A DNA stretch of 64,000 nt from Limnephilus marmoratus (Eukaryota > Arthropoda > Insecta > Trichoptera > Limnephilidae), in contig OU862915.1 in the NCBI GenBank assembly GCA_917880885.1, positions 38,510,676 to 38,574,675 on the forward strand, given 5' to 3'. Made by a program: the position numbers and the translations under genes. Below the pieces are notes generated by a model. That model was given only the letters and a program-made list of their open reading frames with translations. It was not told the origin of the DNA and searched no databases. This document shows positions 24,003-36,324 of the stretch, one piece after another. How positions within the stretch are numbered: position 1 is the stretch's first letter; every line of letters starts with the position of its first letter.

Positions 24003-24038
24003 CTACCGGTTTCGGAAGCACCCTTCTTTCGTCAGAAT
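24003..24038 (-). ncRNA. Second-type hammerhead-like core
   Basis: On the minus strand: CTGACGA, AA, stem GAAG-GGTG-CTTC, C, GAAAC, CGGT. CTGA, GA and GAAA match the hammerhead core (position 7 is free), but stem II is offset by unpaired bases. The phrase is distinct from the Penelope copies and may come from another Penelope lineage. No RT coding lies next to it. Confidence 0.35.
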
Positions 24039-24215
24039 AATATTATAACTCCCTATGATATAGAATATTGACAGATATACCAATTTTTGGTGTTTGAATG
24101 GGAGTTAAGCATGGGGGTAGGGATAATTGCGAGATTTCCGGGAAGAACTGAACGGTTTATTGGAAATATGTTTAGAATGGGACCAAAAGATAAATTAATT
24201 TGGTTTTTCAAAATA

Positions 24216-25311
24216 CAGAGTGGCCCAATGGAACGTGCATATTTTAAACATTGGTAAAAAAAATAAATACCATAATGATAGTAGAAATAAAATATAGGAA
24301 TTATAAGGTAATTAAATGAGGTTTATTTTTTTTAAATAACATCGTCTAAATGACGGCCCTCTCTGAAATGGCACTCCTCGAATCGCGAGCGCGAGATTAG
24401 TGAAAACTCTCTTCAGTAATGCTGGTGTGATTGCTGGCATTTCACTACGGGTACTCTCCTTCAGCTGACTGATGTTTCTCGGATTGTTGATGTAGACTTT
24501 GTTTTTGAGGTGTCCCCACAAGAAAAAGTCAGGAGGCGTTAGATCTGGGCTACGTGGGGGCCATGGGATATTACCTCTTTTAGAATTTAGTCTGGCTGGG
24601 AATATCTGTCTCACAACCGCTATAGAGTCATTCGATGTGTGACTGGTAGCTCCGTCTTGTTGAAACCAAGTCCTTGAATTCACTATTCTTGATTTCTCTA
24701 GTTCTGGAGTCAAAAATCCTTTTAACATCGCAACATAGCGGTCGGTGTTAACAGTGACTTTCGTCCTCGCGAATCTTCAGCGAAAGGACCAATAATTCCT
24801 TTGCTCGAGATTGCTGCCCATGCAGTCACCTTTTCAGAGTTTCGGATTTTCACTGCTCCACTACCGACAATTTTGACGGCTTACGAACCCATTTAAATGA
24901 AAATGATCCTCGTCAGAAAAAAGGATATTGTCAAAATTGGAAAATCGGTGAAGCATTTCTTCAGCAAACGCCAACCTTGCTCCGAAGTCTTGCTCTTTTT
25001 ATATTGTCTTCGGTCCTAGATGTTCTTGGACGACATTTAGCTCGTGGCTTAAACGTTGAACCAGACTCTTCAAAAGGACGTATACTTATTTTAATTAAAT
25101 TTGCACTCGGGGCTTCCTTCGCGAATTTGTTGTAATCCATATTCAATACAATACAGTTGCCTTGCAGAGATGTACGAACGACCGTTCTACTACTACAACT
25201 CATGGCTACTAAAACTGCGTGCGTACCTCTATCGAATCCTGCTAGGCTCCCCCCACCCGCGCGCCAAATACCCCACAAAAAAAGATGACGTAATATGCAC
25301 ATTCTATTCCT
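24216..25311 (-). pseudogene. Mariner-type element with decayed transposase
   Basis: Bounded by TA+CAG (24214-24218) and CTG+TA (25309-25313), with GTGCATATT subterminally at both ends. The minus strand encodes an IS630/mariner-like transposase: an N-terminal part with 'RPRTSRTEDNIKRA', then 'NILFSDEDHFHLNG' (first Asp), WFQQDGATSHTS (second Asp), WPPRSPDLTPPDFFLWG (third Asp), and a C-terminal end at 24312. The three acidic positions are kept. The HTH region joins the catalytic domain near 24970 through a deletion, and two or more frameshifts break the frame. Dead copy. Confidence 0.9.
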
Positions 25312-26795
25312 GTAATAGAATTATTATTAAGGGATTTTCTAATTTCAAGTACTTCTTAGTTATCTAATTTTTTTGTTTCTATTATTTACGGTGAAGAATT
25401 TTAACCCCTTTGTCCTTATTAAATGTGTGATCTGTGGAAATGAAATGATTAAAAGTTATGAAAAACAAATAACATGAAAACAAAATTTTTCACCTTTTGT
25501 TACTTAAATGATTTTTAAAAGGAGGTATTGAAGAAGCATGATTTTGAGTTGTCCAGTCACCCTCATTTATATATATTATAACACATATTATTACCGTGAT
25601 TGGAATGTCATAGGTCCTATGACTCCTGAAAATTGTGATTTTTGTTAAGTATCTCATTTCAAAAAAGGTTCCCCTCTTGAAAACTGGTTACTTGAAGATG
25701 GAACATTATTAAATCGAAAAATGTCACTTTGTATTTGAAGGAACGCTCATTCCGAAACCAGTTAACATTTTTGTATCAATAAAGCTATTTTCACAAAAGG
25801 TGCGGTGTCTCATTAAAATACTCAACAAAATTTCCGAACTTTCATCGTCGTATAAAACAATTTTCATCAACGAGTTATCTTTTCTGCAGATATCCGAAGG
25901 CATATACCTTCTTTGTAGTTTTTATAATAATAAAGTTCCAATTCAATACACTGCCTTGTATCCCTCGAGATAAGTATATAAGTCAATAAATCCTTTCCCG
26001 ATTGATGTATAGGCCCATCGGGCCGCACAGTGGCGTGACTGCCGCCCGCCGGACGGGGCTTGGCCCAATGATCCCAGGATAAATTATTATCTAAAGTTTT
26101 TTACGGAATTTTCGAATTGGGCTAATGATACGCCGCCCTACTTTGATTTGTCAGATAAATTATCGACGAACTTAAATTTTATTGCTAGCAGGAATATTAA
26201 AATTGTTGAAGTTATTGCGATGTTACGTTCGAAGGTTAACAGATAAAGTTTTTTGAACAAGTGTATTTGAGTATTCGTTCAGTTTGATTATTTACTGATT
26301 GAATAAAAATATTTGTGTCAGCAAAAAACAAAATGAAAATGTATAGTATTCTTTGGAAAGAATTTAATACATTTTGTCGAAGCTCTTGGATACAATAATT
26401 CTTAAAGGGTCTTTGAAAAGCACAGTTTTCGACAAGAAAATAAAGAAATAGTTTACTTTTCATGGTTTATTCAGTTACTTTGCAAAAGAATATTGTAATA
26501 AAAGATTTCATGGCTTTACCATTTAAAATATATTTATTTTTTAACCACTCGGGCTAATTTATTCGCTTTTCGGAACAACTCATATAGGTCTCATAGAAAT
26601 TGTTGTGACTCCCTTACATGTGAAAAATCTTACATGTGTTACTCCTATTGTGAAAAATATGATGTAAATGGCGTTAAAAAGAGAAAATACCACGCTTTAT
26701 ATTAAAATCTAAAAGTTTACCACAAAATAAGAAAAATGTACATCTTTATGAAACTAAAGTTTCGGATCGCATTCCGAAAAAAAAATTGGTAAACT
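25312..26795. other. Unassigned
   Basis: No coding signal. A GC-rich island at 26017-26085 with 'GGCCCATCGGGCC' stands out from the AT-rich flanks, without a recognised function. Confidence 0.4.
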
Positions 26796-27195
26796 AACTA
26801 ACTAAACATCACGCCGTTTCCCCGCAGGGGTTGGCAGAGAGGACGGACCGCCAAACAGCTCGATCTTGGCACACACTCCTTGCCTCGTTCACATTCATGC
26901 ATCGTCTCATACATGCTCTTCTATTATTCCGACTCTTCACATGGCCCGACTTAAGTATCTGATTCACTTGGTCGTGCCATGTCTTCCTCGGGCGTCCCCG
27001 ACTTCTTCTTCCATTCACATTTTTGTCATGTATTCTCCTTACTCTCCTTTCCTCGGTCATTTGCTCTACATGCCCAAACCTTACTCATTACGCTTACATC
27101 AGTCTTGCATTCTTCGCGGATCCCCACATTTCTCACACGATCGTACATGGTTTTACCAGCCTCAGGGATCTCATTTCTACAGCATTCAGTCTGTT
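26796..27195 (-). pseudogene. RTE-type retrotransposon C-terminal end
   Basis: The minus-strand frame (27060-26809) reads EERRVRRIHDKNVNGRRS, RGRPRKTWHDQVNQIL, and ends with ARSVCQDRAVWRSVLSANP, the RTE C-terminus. Upstream 'NAVEMRSLR' is in another frame. It ends in TAAC repeats at 26795-26806. 5'-truncated at about 27195. Confidence 0.85.
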
Positions 27196-27249
27196 TGGAA
27201 ATTGGAATTTTTTATTAATTATTTTTGTTTCGAACGACAACATAATGAG

Positions 27250-27432
27250 ATACGTATTAAGATTTTCACGGCCAAAAGTATTTTCGTTATTTGTTTTTAG
27301 GGTGTTATGCAGTGTTGCGCTACCTCCTTCTTTAGCCAACGTTTCGGACAGCGTTGCAGTGTCTAAAGTTGGCTAAAGAAGGAGGTAGCGCCACACGGCA
27401 TAACACCCCAAAAACAAATATCGGAAAAAAGG
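27250..27432 (-). mobile_element. Penelope-like fold-back insertion
   Basis: 183-bp insertion with the common 3' end on the left ('ATTAAGATTTTCACGGCC') and an inverted 5' part on the right. The hinge lies inside stem II near 27365, so the CTGATGA half of the hammerhead is missing. The direct repeat GACAACATAATGAG (27236-27249) / GACAACATAGTGAG (27433-27446) differs at one base. Confidence 0.85.
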
Positions 27433-27539
27433 GACAACATAGTGAGTTCGTTCATACATTCGTCTGATAAAATATGTATGTGTTTTTTATTCTATTTTTT
27501 AGTTATCATCAATTTTAGTTAGAAAAAATGTGATTAATT

Positions 27540-27735
27540 TTTAAAACTTTTTTATGTTTGCATGAAAAAATTTTATATTTCGAAAATAATATTTTTATGT
27601 TGATTTATAAAATTTAAAAGCGGATTTTATCATCTTTCAAAAACAGATTTTTTTTTCGGAATTCGAATATTTTATTTATTCGGATTTTATTGCAAAGCGG
27701 ATATGTTTTTAACCTCTGACAAAATATGGTCCAGG
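27540..27735 (-). repeat. Repeat D copy 3
   Basis: Reverse match to the copies at 7441 and 17420 ('TTTTTTATGTTTGCATG', 'GCAAAGCGGA', 'CTGACAAAATATG'). Confidence 0.5.
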
Positions 27736-27936
27736 CCTGAGGGGTTAACGCCCTTTTTAGGGGCTTTAAAATGTGGATAGTAAAAATTATACAGTATTTA
27801 TTGTATATAACTGAACTGTCTCAGTAACTTTAACAATTTGTATTTGTTTATATCAGTGACGAATTGAAGATGTCCACTGACTTGGTATACTGGATGGACT
27901 TCCCTCCATCAGTATTCTGGGCAAAGGCAAACATGT

Positions 27937-28172
27937 TTGCGGTTTGTTGCAGAGTGGAAGACACTTTCAGTATCGCCCTGTAAGACCACTATTCAGCATT
28001 GAAACTTAATTTGAAATGATTTTAGATTTGAATAACCTGGAACTTCCCCTTCTTCCTCCTATGCATCCTCCCCACTACCTTCAGCCTCACAACATACCCC
28101 AATTGGTGATGCCATAGCCTCACTGGCTCCGATGGGAGCAGTTGTGACTCTTGTGATGTATTAACATAAAAA
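27937..28172 (+). mobile_element. SINE-A, headless copy
   Basis: Body and tail only: 'CAGAGTGGAAGACACTTTCA', a CT-rich segment, 'CCTCACAACATACCCC' and 'GACTCTTGTGATGTATT', then an A-rich end. 5'-truncated, consistent with LINE-style retrotransposition. Confidence 0.8.
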
Positions 28173-28273
28173 ATTATTAAAAAATCTCGTCATGCATTAT
28201 AGTCGTAGTGGTGTTTTAAGATTAAATTGTTTAATTATTGGTAAAGTAGTAGGTATCTTTACATAGTGTGGGG

Positions 28274-28352
28274 TGGCGCAAAACTACCGATTTATTTTGA
28301 ATCTTATTGTAATGTGTAATAAGATTCAAACCACATCGGTAGTTTTGCGCCA
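28274..28352. mobile_element. 79-bp hairpin MITE
   Basis: TGGCGCAAAACTACCGAT pairs exactly with ATCGGTAGTTTTGCGCCA, and inner arms TTGAATCTTATT / AATAAGATTCAA leave a 9-bp loop. Compact stem-loop with no coding sequence. Single copy in this window. Confidence 0.75.
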
Positions 28353-28384
28353 GCCTTTATAAAATTAAGTCGTTACCGCTGTAT

Positions 28385-28615
28385 GTGCGCTTAGATCTTT
28401 TAAACTACGCAACGGATTTTCATGCGGTTTTCACCAATAGACAGAGTGATTCAAGAGGAAGGTTTATATGTATAATACATGCATATTATAGTAGAGAAAA
28501 GTCGAGAAATTGAATGATTCAATTCAGGCAGCGGGCAGCATGTATGCAAGTTAACAGATGGCGTTGGTTATAAAAGTTGGGTAAGCAACAGCAACGTGTG
28601 GCCGGGTCTGCTAGT
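28385..28615 (-). repeat. Interspersed repeat (CTAGCAGACCCGGCC type)
   Basis: The minus strand begins ACTAGCAGACCCGGCC, continues 'CTTGAATCACTCTGTCTATT' and 'AAAATCCGTTGCGTAGTTT'. I recognise this arrangement as a very widespread invertebrate dispersed repeat, but I cannot name its class with certainty. Confidence 0.6.
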
Positions 28616-29497
28616 TTACTATATAAAGTTAATTTACTTCACTTTGCTCTTTGCGCAGTAAAAAAAATATAAAAAACCAACAAAAACAATTGGGTTATAC
28701 AGAAAACGTTGGACGAAAATTGGGTTTGTTTTAATGTTTTCAATTTAAATTATTTGTAAGTAGGTACAGGTTTCTGTTACGTATCAAATGAATTTGTACG
28801 TAAAACTAATCTTGAAGCTTCGAAGAAAAAAATTGTATCTTTAAAATGCTTCTGAAATATTTTTCCCGTGAAATTCTCGTTTTATATTAAAGGAATTCGT
28901 GAAATATTACATAATACATGAATTATAAAGCCTGCCTCGACGGCAAATCAATGCACGTCAAACAAAAGAAACCCTTTACCCCTGTCAATACGACATCCAT
29001 TATCTCAACAAGACGGAGGGTTTTAGAACTAAATGGAAGGCTTTCATAATAATATCAAAGCCTCCCGGTTCCATCCGAGCCTACGCAGGATTTATTGGAC
29101 AACCCGACATGAAATATTTAAGATCAAGGCCAAAGATATTCGCTTCGTTGCATTCGACTAGTATTGAAGATCAAACTACACAGTTAAGGAGTCAAGGATG
29201 AAATATTGTTTTGATTTAAAAGTAGGTACATAAAATTGAGAGATTTAATTACCCAAGCTCTAAATAACTATTTTAAAATCAATTTTTTATGATTACAATT
29301 TTTTATCCATTTGTTTAAAAAATACACATTGAAATGGTAATCCAAAATGAAATAACTGTTACGAAATTTGAAATTAAAACTTTCCCTGCTTTTGTGTAGT
29401 TTACGAATCGAAAAAACAATTTTCAGATTAAGGGGAGAATTTGACCATATTCTTGATAATCCGCGAAAGTACTATTTGTAATATGATAACATTTTTT
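28616..29497. other. No recognisable feature
   Basis: AT-rich, no coding signal. Confidence 0.4.
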
Positions 29498-29600
29498 TTA
29501 TTTCGGAGGCGGGTATGGGCACTGCCACCCCCGGGAACCATTTATTGAATAACCAAAACCCCTGTCATTGTTCATCACCATTGGTTCGTTAAATCTGGTG
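29498..29600 (-). mobile_element. Repeat B terminal fragment
   Basis: 'TTCGGAGGCGGGTATGGGCA', 'GGGAACCATTTATTGAATAA' is the reverse of the repeat B 3' end. The rest is missing. Confidence 0.75.
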
Positions 29601-29634
29601 TTTAGCGGGAGTTTTTCAAAATTGTGTTAAAACA

Positions 29635-31167
29635 TTGACCTCTCTTTGGCTTAGAAGATCAAGTGTCAGCAAAATTACGTCCGTCTCAGAATTAAATTGT
29701 AGATTTGTATACAAACCAAATCCATGCAACCCCGCCTGTCCGCAACAAACACACAAAGTATATACATATACCCATAAACCGGATTGCATTGTGTTGTCAG
29801 AAGCCAGAATTAGCGAAAACTCGGGCACTTACAATTTACCTGGTAACAAATATTTTTTTACAACTTACAATATAAATCAAAATAGTGGATTAGTTGTTTT
29901 CGTAAAATCTCTCTATAAAAATATTTCTATTAATGAAATACCCATCGATCTTGTAAATTGTCTACATATACAAATTAATATAAAAAAAACATTTTTTATG
30001 ATATGATAGCGTTATATAGAACTCATAACTCGAGCATTACTAATCTCACTGAGAATCTGAAATCTTTTATAAAAACAAATCGCTTTCAAAATGCATTTAT
30101 TATAGGAGACGTTAATATTGATATATCTGATGATTTTGAAAACAATAGTAATAAGGAAAAAACTGAATATATTAACACATTATCTGAGCTCAATTTCAAA
30201 CCATGTATTAAAAAATATACGAGAGAATGTTTTGGGCAAAGACCATCATGCATTGACCATATTTGGTGTAATACAAATGAAACTGAAAAAATAAAATCAA
30301 TTATTTGGAAAAATAATATTACTGATCATCACACATGCATTATAGCCTTCAAAACTGGCAAAATAAATGAAAATAATAATTCGTCCAATAATTTACCTAA
30401 AACTATTATTAATTATGAAAAACTAAAACAAAACCTTTGCATTGAAAATTGGGAAACTGTTCTATGCTCAAATGATACCGATATATGTTCATTGAATTTT
30501 GAATTAATCTTGAATAAACATATCAAATCTTCCTCCTCCATTATAACATGCTCCCCAAAATCTAAATTCAAAAAATTAAAACCATGGATCACTCAAGGAA
30601 TTATAATTTCAATTAGACATAAAGAAAAGATTTATAAGGAAATTAAAAAGTCCCCATTAGTCCCCAGTCGTAAAACTATAAACTACACGAATATTTTAAA
30701 AAATTCAGAAAAAACTATGCTACATTATCCGGAAAACCAAATAAAATTTCTATAAGGAAAAAATCAATATCGCTGGCACCAACAACAAAAAGATATGGCA
30801 AACTGTCAATGAAATTATCAATAAAAAACCGAAAAAATATAATATAAATAAAATCACAGATATTGATAAAATAATTTACAATGTAAACACGCATCCAAAG
30901 AAATGTGCAAATATCTTTAACAATTATTTTGGATCAGTTGGTAAAAAATTAGCCCTTAAAATAAAAAACACTGAAAATAATAATCTATGTACATCACCTT
31001 CCACTCCTGGTAACACCTTAAAACAATTCCAACAAACTAACATTGATGAAATTAAACAGGCTATTAATGAATTAAAAGGTAATTCTTCCCCTGCTTATGA
31101 CAATATTTCTGCAGAAATACTTCTACCGATTTCTTACCTCTCCCTTGAACATTTGCAGCCTTACTAA
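29635..31167 (+). pseudogene. Non-LTR retrotransposon: endonuclease and RT start
   Basis: Three frames in order. The first has 'CIVLSEARI' (endonuclease Glu), then 'SGLVVFVKS'. At 30003 a frameshift leads to FIIGDVNID, 'PSCIDHIW' and 'NITDHHTC', the GD.N.D and (S/T)DH signatures of an AP-type endonuclease. The original frame resumes at about 30751 through the linker into INELKGNSSPAYDNISAEIL, the start of the RT domain. It breaks off near 31120-31167. The reading is Asn/Lys-rich. Jockey/CR1-like. The missing RT core and the 3' half at 33885 may be the rest of the same element. Confidence 0.85.
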
Positions 31168-31893
31168 AAAACCCCGTGAAAATTTTATTCAATTGATAAA
31201 CGGCCGCAGATGTGAAAACACTACTAATTAAAAAAATTGTTCATGGAAAGTTTTGTTTACAGCGCCTGAGAGGGTAGTTTATCTCATATGTACGACTGTT
31301 TTGTTAATGATGTCTGAACGAAATTCGGAATTTTTCCAAAGTATTTTGAATGTTCTATATATTTCTTATTTTTGAAGGTGTCGTAAAAACAAATACCATT
31401 TATAAAAATTGATAAAATTACCCTTTAGATTTGCGTATTTGAAATACACTTTAGTTTAAAAAAATTGCCATACTTTAAGATTCAAAGGCGGAAAAAAAAT
31501 TCTTACCAAATATTTTTGATCAAAATGCAGAAAAATTTAAAAAAAAAATCAAAATTTAAAAAACACAGTACTTTTATATAATGAATTTGGAAGGAAAATG
31601 TCACCTCATTTTTTCCTAAAAAATATAAATTTCAAAGTTTTCTTTAATGCCAAATAAATTAACTTAAAGTACAAACCTTCATTTTCAACGGATTTCTTAT
31701 GAAATTCTCATAAAATGAAGATTTTAATATGATTTTATAAGTAACCTATAAAACAATTCAACTTTCAAAGTACAATTATTGTGCAAATAAGTTGATTTTA
31801 ACTAATGAAAACCCACAAAAAACACGTAAACTACATTAAATTATATGAATATAAGTGTGAATTGGTCATATTAATAGAAATAACAATCACATC
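31168..31893. other. No recognisable feature
   Basis: AT-rich; it lies between the broken non-LTR element and the CAGGGTG MITE. Confidence 0.4.
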
Positions 31894-32275
31894 CAGGGTG
31901 TTAAGGGACGTACTTGACTTACTTTAACCAGTGATTCCTGACATTATTTGGAGTAAAAAATGTAAATGAAATTTTGGTCTCCGGTGACATTTTTGATGTT
32001 TTTTTTTTTTTTTTTTCTACAAAAACATAAAAAAATGGTAGTTGTTGAACAGCTGGAGGCGGGGTAAGGGGTTCGTCGGACACCCGGCTGAGTGACCAGT
32101 GACGACATGTGGAAGAAATTTTTTTTGCTTGATTTTGAGGAAAAAAAATTTTGAAAAAAAAAAAAAAAGTTGTCAAAAAAGTCACCGGAGACCAAAATTT
32201 CATTTACATTTTTTACTCCAAATAATGTCAGGAATCACTGGTTAAAGTAAGTCAAGTACGTCCCTTAACACCCTG
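31894..32275. mobile_element. 382-bp CAGGGTG MITE, complete
   Basis: Long terminal inverted repeats of about 95 bp start CAGGGTGTTAAGGGACGTAC and include 'AACCAGTGATTCCTGACATT' and 'GGTCTCCGGTGAC'. TA follows on the right (32276-32277). Termini and the TA target suggest Tc1/mariner. The interior has T/A runs and no coding sequence. The second copy is at 59099. Confidence 0.85.
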
Positions 32276-32472
32276 TATAAGTAAAATAATAACACACATC
32301 GCGGCTAATGTGTTTTCAGCGCGAACGACCAATGCGACACCTAGCGGTTATGAATGAAATCAAACAATTTAATAAGTACACTTTAAGAAAATACTACGTT
32401 GTCAGATCTAAAATAATGCAATTCGTTTTATCAGCGTGGCCGCGGAACAAAAGGTTATTAGTAACAGATCGT

Positions 32473-32515
32473 GTTTTAGTGTATACGAGTTTTAAAAGCT
32501 CGTATACACTAAAAC
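32473..32515. repeat. 17-bp-arm hairpin
   Basis: GTTTTAGTGTATACGAG and CTCGTATACACTAAAAC are exact inverted repeats around the 9-bp loop TTTTAAAAG. Confidence 0.9.
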
Positions 32516-32601
32516 GTTGCAATAACACAGGTTATCGGCCGTGAAAGTTTTTTTTAGTAAAACTGTTGAAGTTTTTAAGCTCTTAAAAAATGTGTGTTAT
32601 T

Positions 32602-32925
32602 ATTGAAGATAATATCTAGATGCAAATTATATGAAATTCCGATAGAAAAAAATCGCAAAGTGTTCTCCGAAAATTATTATAAACACGTTTGTTTCGGTTA
32701 TTTTACAAGTTAAAGTTGTGAAAAAATTCACAATGTTTCTTTAAATGTTACTTAAGAAGCCTTCTACTAGATGTTTGCTCTATTTTAAACGAGTCGTGTT
32801 TTATTAAACATTTTCACAATTTTCGCATCTTTTTTATCGCTTTAAATATTAGCGCGCTCCTCTGACATTCGTAATTACAAATCTCTCCATATTGTTCTTT
32901 TTGAGCGCAGATGCGGCGCTTTAAG
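32602..32925 (-). repeat. Repeat C copy 3 (reverse)
   Basis: Reverse match to 16231-16640 and 41470-41840: 'GATAATATCTAGATG', 'AAAAATCGCAAAGTGTTC', 'GTGTTTTATTAAAC', 'GTAATTACAAATCTCTCCAT'. Confidence 0.7.
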
Positions 32926-33884
32926 GTAGGTACTATGGAAGTAATTACAGAGCAATGCGTAGTAATTTTGTCGATATTGTTTAAAACTTAAACATGAATA
33001 GTTTGTTATAAATCAGCAACCTTTATTAAGCCCGATTTATACAGAACAAGCAAAATTAATTTAACAATAAAAGGTGCACGTGAAAATTAATTGTAGATCC
33101 GTTACAAACATTCTGATAGACAGGGTTTTAGAATTGGAATCATGGTGGTGATAATGACCAGATCTTATTAATCAGGTACCTACTTCCCAGTTTTTGGGGT
33201 AGCTGGTGGTGTTAAAAAAACACCAAATTATCATAGATACTCTTATTTTATTACTTTATGTACTCTGTAGAAAGTCAATATTTTAGTCCATTTAAACCGT
33301 GGAATAATCAAGTAGGTACCATAAATATTTTACACAATATTAAACTGGGATTATAAAACCAACGATTTTTACTCCATAAATCTGCTCTGAGAGACATATC
33401 ACCCATCTGATTCTGAATAAAAAATGTACGGTTAGAAAAACGATAAAAAATCTGGGTGGGAAACCCATTTTTTGTTTCCCATAATATTATTAGGGTTTTT
33501 TCCCTGAAATATTTCATACGATGAGATCGTGAGTTATGGCGTTACCCCATAAAGTAGCAAAATATTACCTTTTTTCCAATATTTCCATAACTTACCTGTA
33601 GTTTGCTGGTGTTATTTGAAAACAATAACCGGCGTTATTTAAACCTACAGCATAAAATAAAAGTTACTACCGACGTTGGTAAAAAGAATTTGGATTATAT
33701 TTAAATTTTCCTATAAAATTATCAATCCTTTTGTTTTATTTTTTTTTTATTTCGCGGTAGGTAAACGAAAGTTTAACTGATTTCTTAAAAGAAAGACAAA
33801 CATTTTCTGGTCGCTAATCGTGACGATATTTGAAATATCCATTTTTCCACCATTAAAATTGGAAAACATTGGTTATGAAGTGCT
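32926..33884. other. Mostly unassigned; small SINE-A fragment
   Basis: 33130-33190 carries a SINE-A body fragment ('GACCAGATCTTATTAATCAG' followed by 'GTACCTACTTCCC'). The remainder has no recognisable feature. Confidence 0.4.
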
Positions 33885-34890
33885 GGCAAAGAATTTTCAA
33901 TGTTTGCTGATGACACCGCTTTGTTGTTTGAATGTAATGGAGACGTTGACGAATTTAATAAACATGTTAACGTGACTTGCCAATTAATAGCAAACTGGCT
34001 GTTATCACAAAATCTGTCACTTAACACAAACAAAACTCAAGTTCTAAAATTTTGTTCAGTGCAAGCAACACTTGTAAACATAAATGTAAACTTTAATAAC
34101 AATATTTTCAAACCTTCCCAAACTTGTTAATTGCTGGGAAAATAACTAGACAAATATAAACTGGAAAGAACATGTATAACAAATAGCAGCAAAGTCGATT
34201 TTGGTTTGTTCTAGGTACACTTAAAAAATTTTAGACATCAAATCAGTAATATCCGCATACTATGGTTACGTATATTCAATAATAAAATATGGAATTATTC
34301 TTTGGGGAAACTCAGTAAACTCCAAAGATGTTTTATTATCAAAAAGAGATGCATAAAAAAAATTGCCAACTCTTCTCATTCTGAAAATTCTGACAGTCAC
34401 AGACATTTACATAAATAATGGAATTTTGCATGTTAGTGCGATCATTTCCAGTCAAGTTCCCACAAAAAAAAATAACACATAAATACGCTACAAGGTTCAC
34501 AGAAAACTTATTAAGCCAACAAGCAAACAAAACAATATTCCAAAAAGAACCATATTACATGGCCATTAGAGTATATGAAAACCTTCCACGTAACGTTAAA
34601 CAAATACAAGATACACACAACTTCAAATCGTCACTAAACACATTCCTTTTAAACAAATGTCATTAGTCATTACTCATTACACACAAAACCTCGCATATGA
34701 ATCTCTGTTCCTCTGTATAAACATTATAATATTTGTATTTCTGTTTTCTATTCCTCTGTTCTTATTTGTATAAACATTACAAAATAATAATTACAATGTA
34801 ATTATTGGTTAGCTGGAAGATATGGGATCTACCTATAAGTTAGACCTTTTGTATTTTTTTTGTACAATAAATATTTTTTTGATTTGATTT
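33885..34890 (+). pseudogene. Non-LTR retrotransposon: RT catalytic and 3' end
   Basis: The first frame carries the RT active-site motif MFADDTALLFECNGDVDEFN, then 'LIANWLLSQNLSLNTNKTQV'. After frameshifts the C-terminal block is KITHKYATRFTENL, YYMAIRVYENLPRNVKQI and NFKSSLNTFLLNKCH (34418-34666). The 3' UTR ends in TTGATTTGATTTTG near 34890, a TTGAT repeat tail typical of CR1/Jockey-like elements. It is truncated at the 5' side and may be the far half of the element at 29635. Confidence 0.85.
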
Positions 34891-35081
34891 TGTTGGAGAA
34901 TTTTTCTAACAGAGGAATTAAACCCACGAAGTCAGATTGAACCCGACGCATTTTTCTACTCAACTACTAACCGATCGAATAGGACTTGTTAATCAAAAGC
35001 ATCTCTAAATAAATTAGTATCACCATTTTAATTAGATCTCTTTACTTAACAAGAAATTAATTTGCCCTTTCGTCATATGGG

Positions 35082-35530
35082 TATAATTTTTTTTTCTCTT
35101 AATTTAACGCAGGAGGCCATGAGGAAAATAATTCCCTCAGGGCGTGTGTGTATAGGATCTTTTTAGGAAAGGAAGAAGAGGAAGTCCTTGGAAGGAAAAA
35201 GGTACGAGGGATGGGTAGGAATTTGGAATTTAGTGTACCTACGAATCTGTCCCACCCTCTGCGGTGCAAGGCGATGTTCCGACAGTCCTACTGGAGGGAA
35301 CAAAAAGTCTCCCTCAACCAGTCTCCCCTGCTCCGGCCTGCCATGCAGCTTGTAGGCAGACGCATTCGCCGCCAAGATGCGGACAAACCTTACCCCATGT
35401 GCCCAGACACCCCTGCTTCGTCACCAAATGTAGCGAACCAATTGAGGTGAACTTTGGCAGAGGTGATAGTTATCCAACAGATGGTTTCTGGAGCGGTGGT
35501 ACTCATACCCGTCTCTCAAATTATATCATC
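35082..35530 (+). mobile_element. Repeat B copy
   Basis: Near-complete: 'CGCAGGAGGCCATGAGG', 'CTCTGCGGTGCAAGGCGATG', 'GCATTCGCCGCCAAGATGCG', and the 3' part 'AGGTGATAGTTATCCAAC'. Confidence 0.85.
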
Positions 35531-35544
35531 TAGTGCAGACCAGT

Positions 35545-36320
35545 GAAAAATCACTGCATATATCAGTCGCTATGCATACTAATTAATATCTTGTCAAAAT
35601 GTTAAACTAATATCACAAATTGGCAGTGCATGAAGACCGGATTCTACCCATATTAATGGTAGGTAAAAAAGTAGAATACATTTGTTCGATTCTTATCCCA
35701 TTTTGATGGGATAGTCTTCTCGACAAATCAGTTCAAAACAAAAACAAAAAAATATATATATATATATATATGATTAGGTACTTTATTGTACCCTCCAAAC
35801 AAACGCTTCCAATTTTGAGAAAGAAACTTTTAATTTAAAGTTATCATTGAACCGGAGCTACAGACAGAGACACAACCGAAATTACTTTTTTTTATGAAAT
35901 TCTGAAAATAGTAGATACTAAATTGATGATCACATGGTAATAACATTCACCCCTTTGCTTCATCCACAATCAATCATCGTCTAATTTTAAACTCTTCCAT
36001 GTCCAGTGACCAAGGAAAGGGTGGACGCGACTAAAGCAAATCGTCCGGCCCATTACGCACGTGTGCCGACAAATAAGCCTGCGTCAAGTAGGGTCAGGCA
36101 CGTGTTGAAAAATAATGGCTCCCGACATTGTATCGATTCTCGCCTCCGACGCAATTTGACGAAATTAAAATGGGTATTTTGGAAGCAAAGGAGATAAATT
36201 TTTCACTCATTTAAAAACGATTCTTTGCTTGAAATTATTTCAGGCGTGTTAAGTGAATAGTTGTGAACAGCCAGGTACTTCACATTTGTGAATTGTGACG
36301 AATCAATTATCGTCACAAGT
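35545..36320. other. Unassigned; (AT)n near 35753-35771
   Basis: A short dinucleotide run and no other recognisable feature. Confidence 0.4.
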
Positions 36321-36324
36321 TTTT

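Noticed and set aside
30003..30755. 250-codon frame as a host gene
   Set aside because: It carries GD.N.D and DH endonuclease signatures of a non-LTR element and is one piece of a frameshifted retrotransposon.
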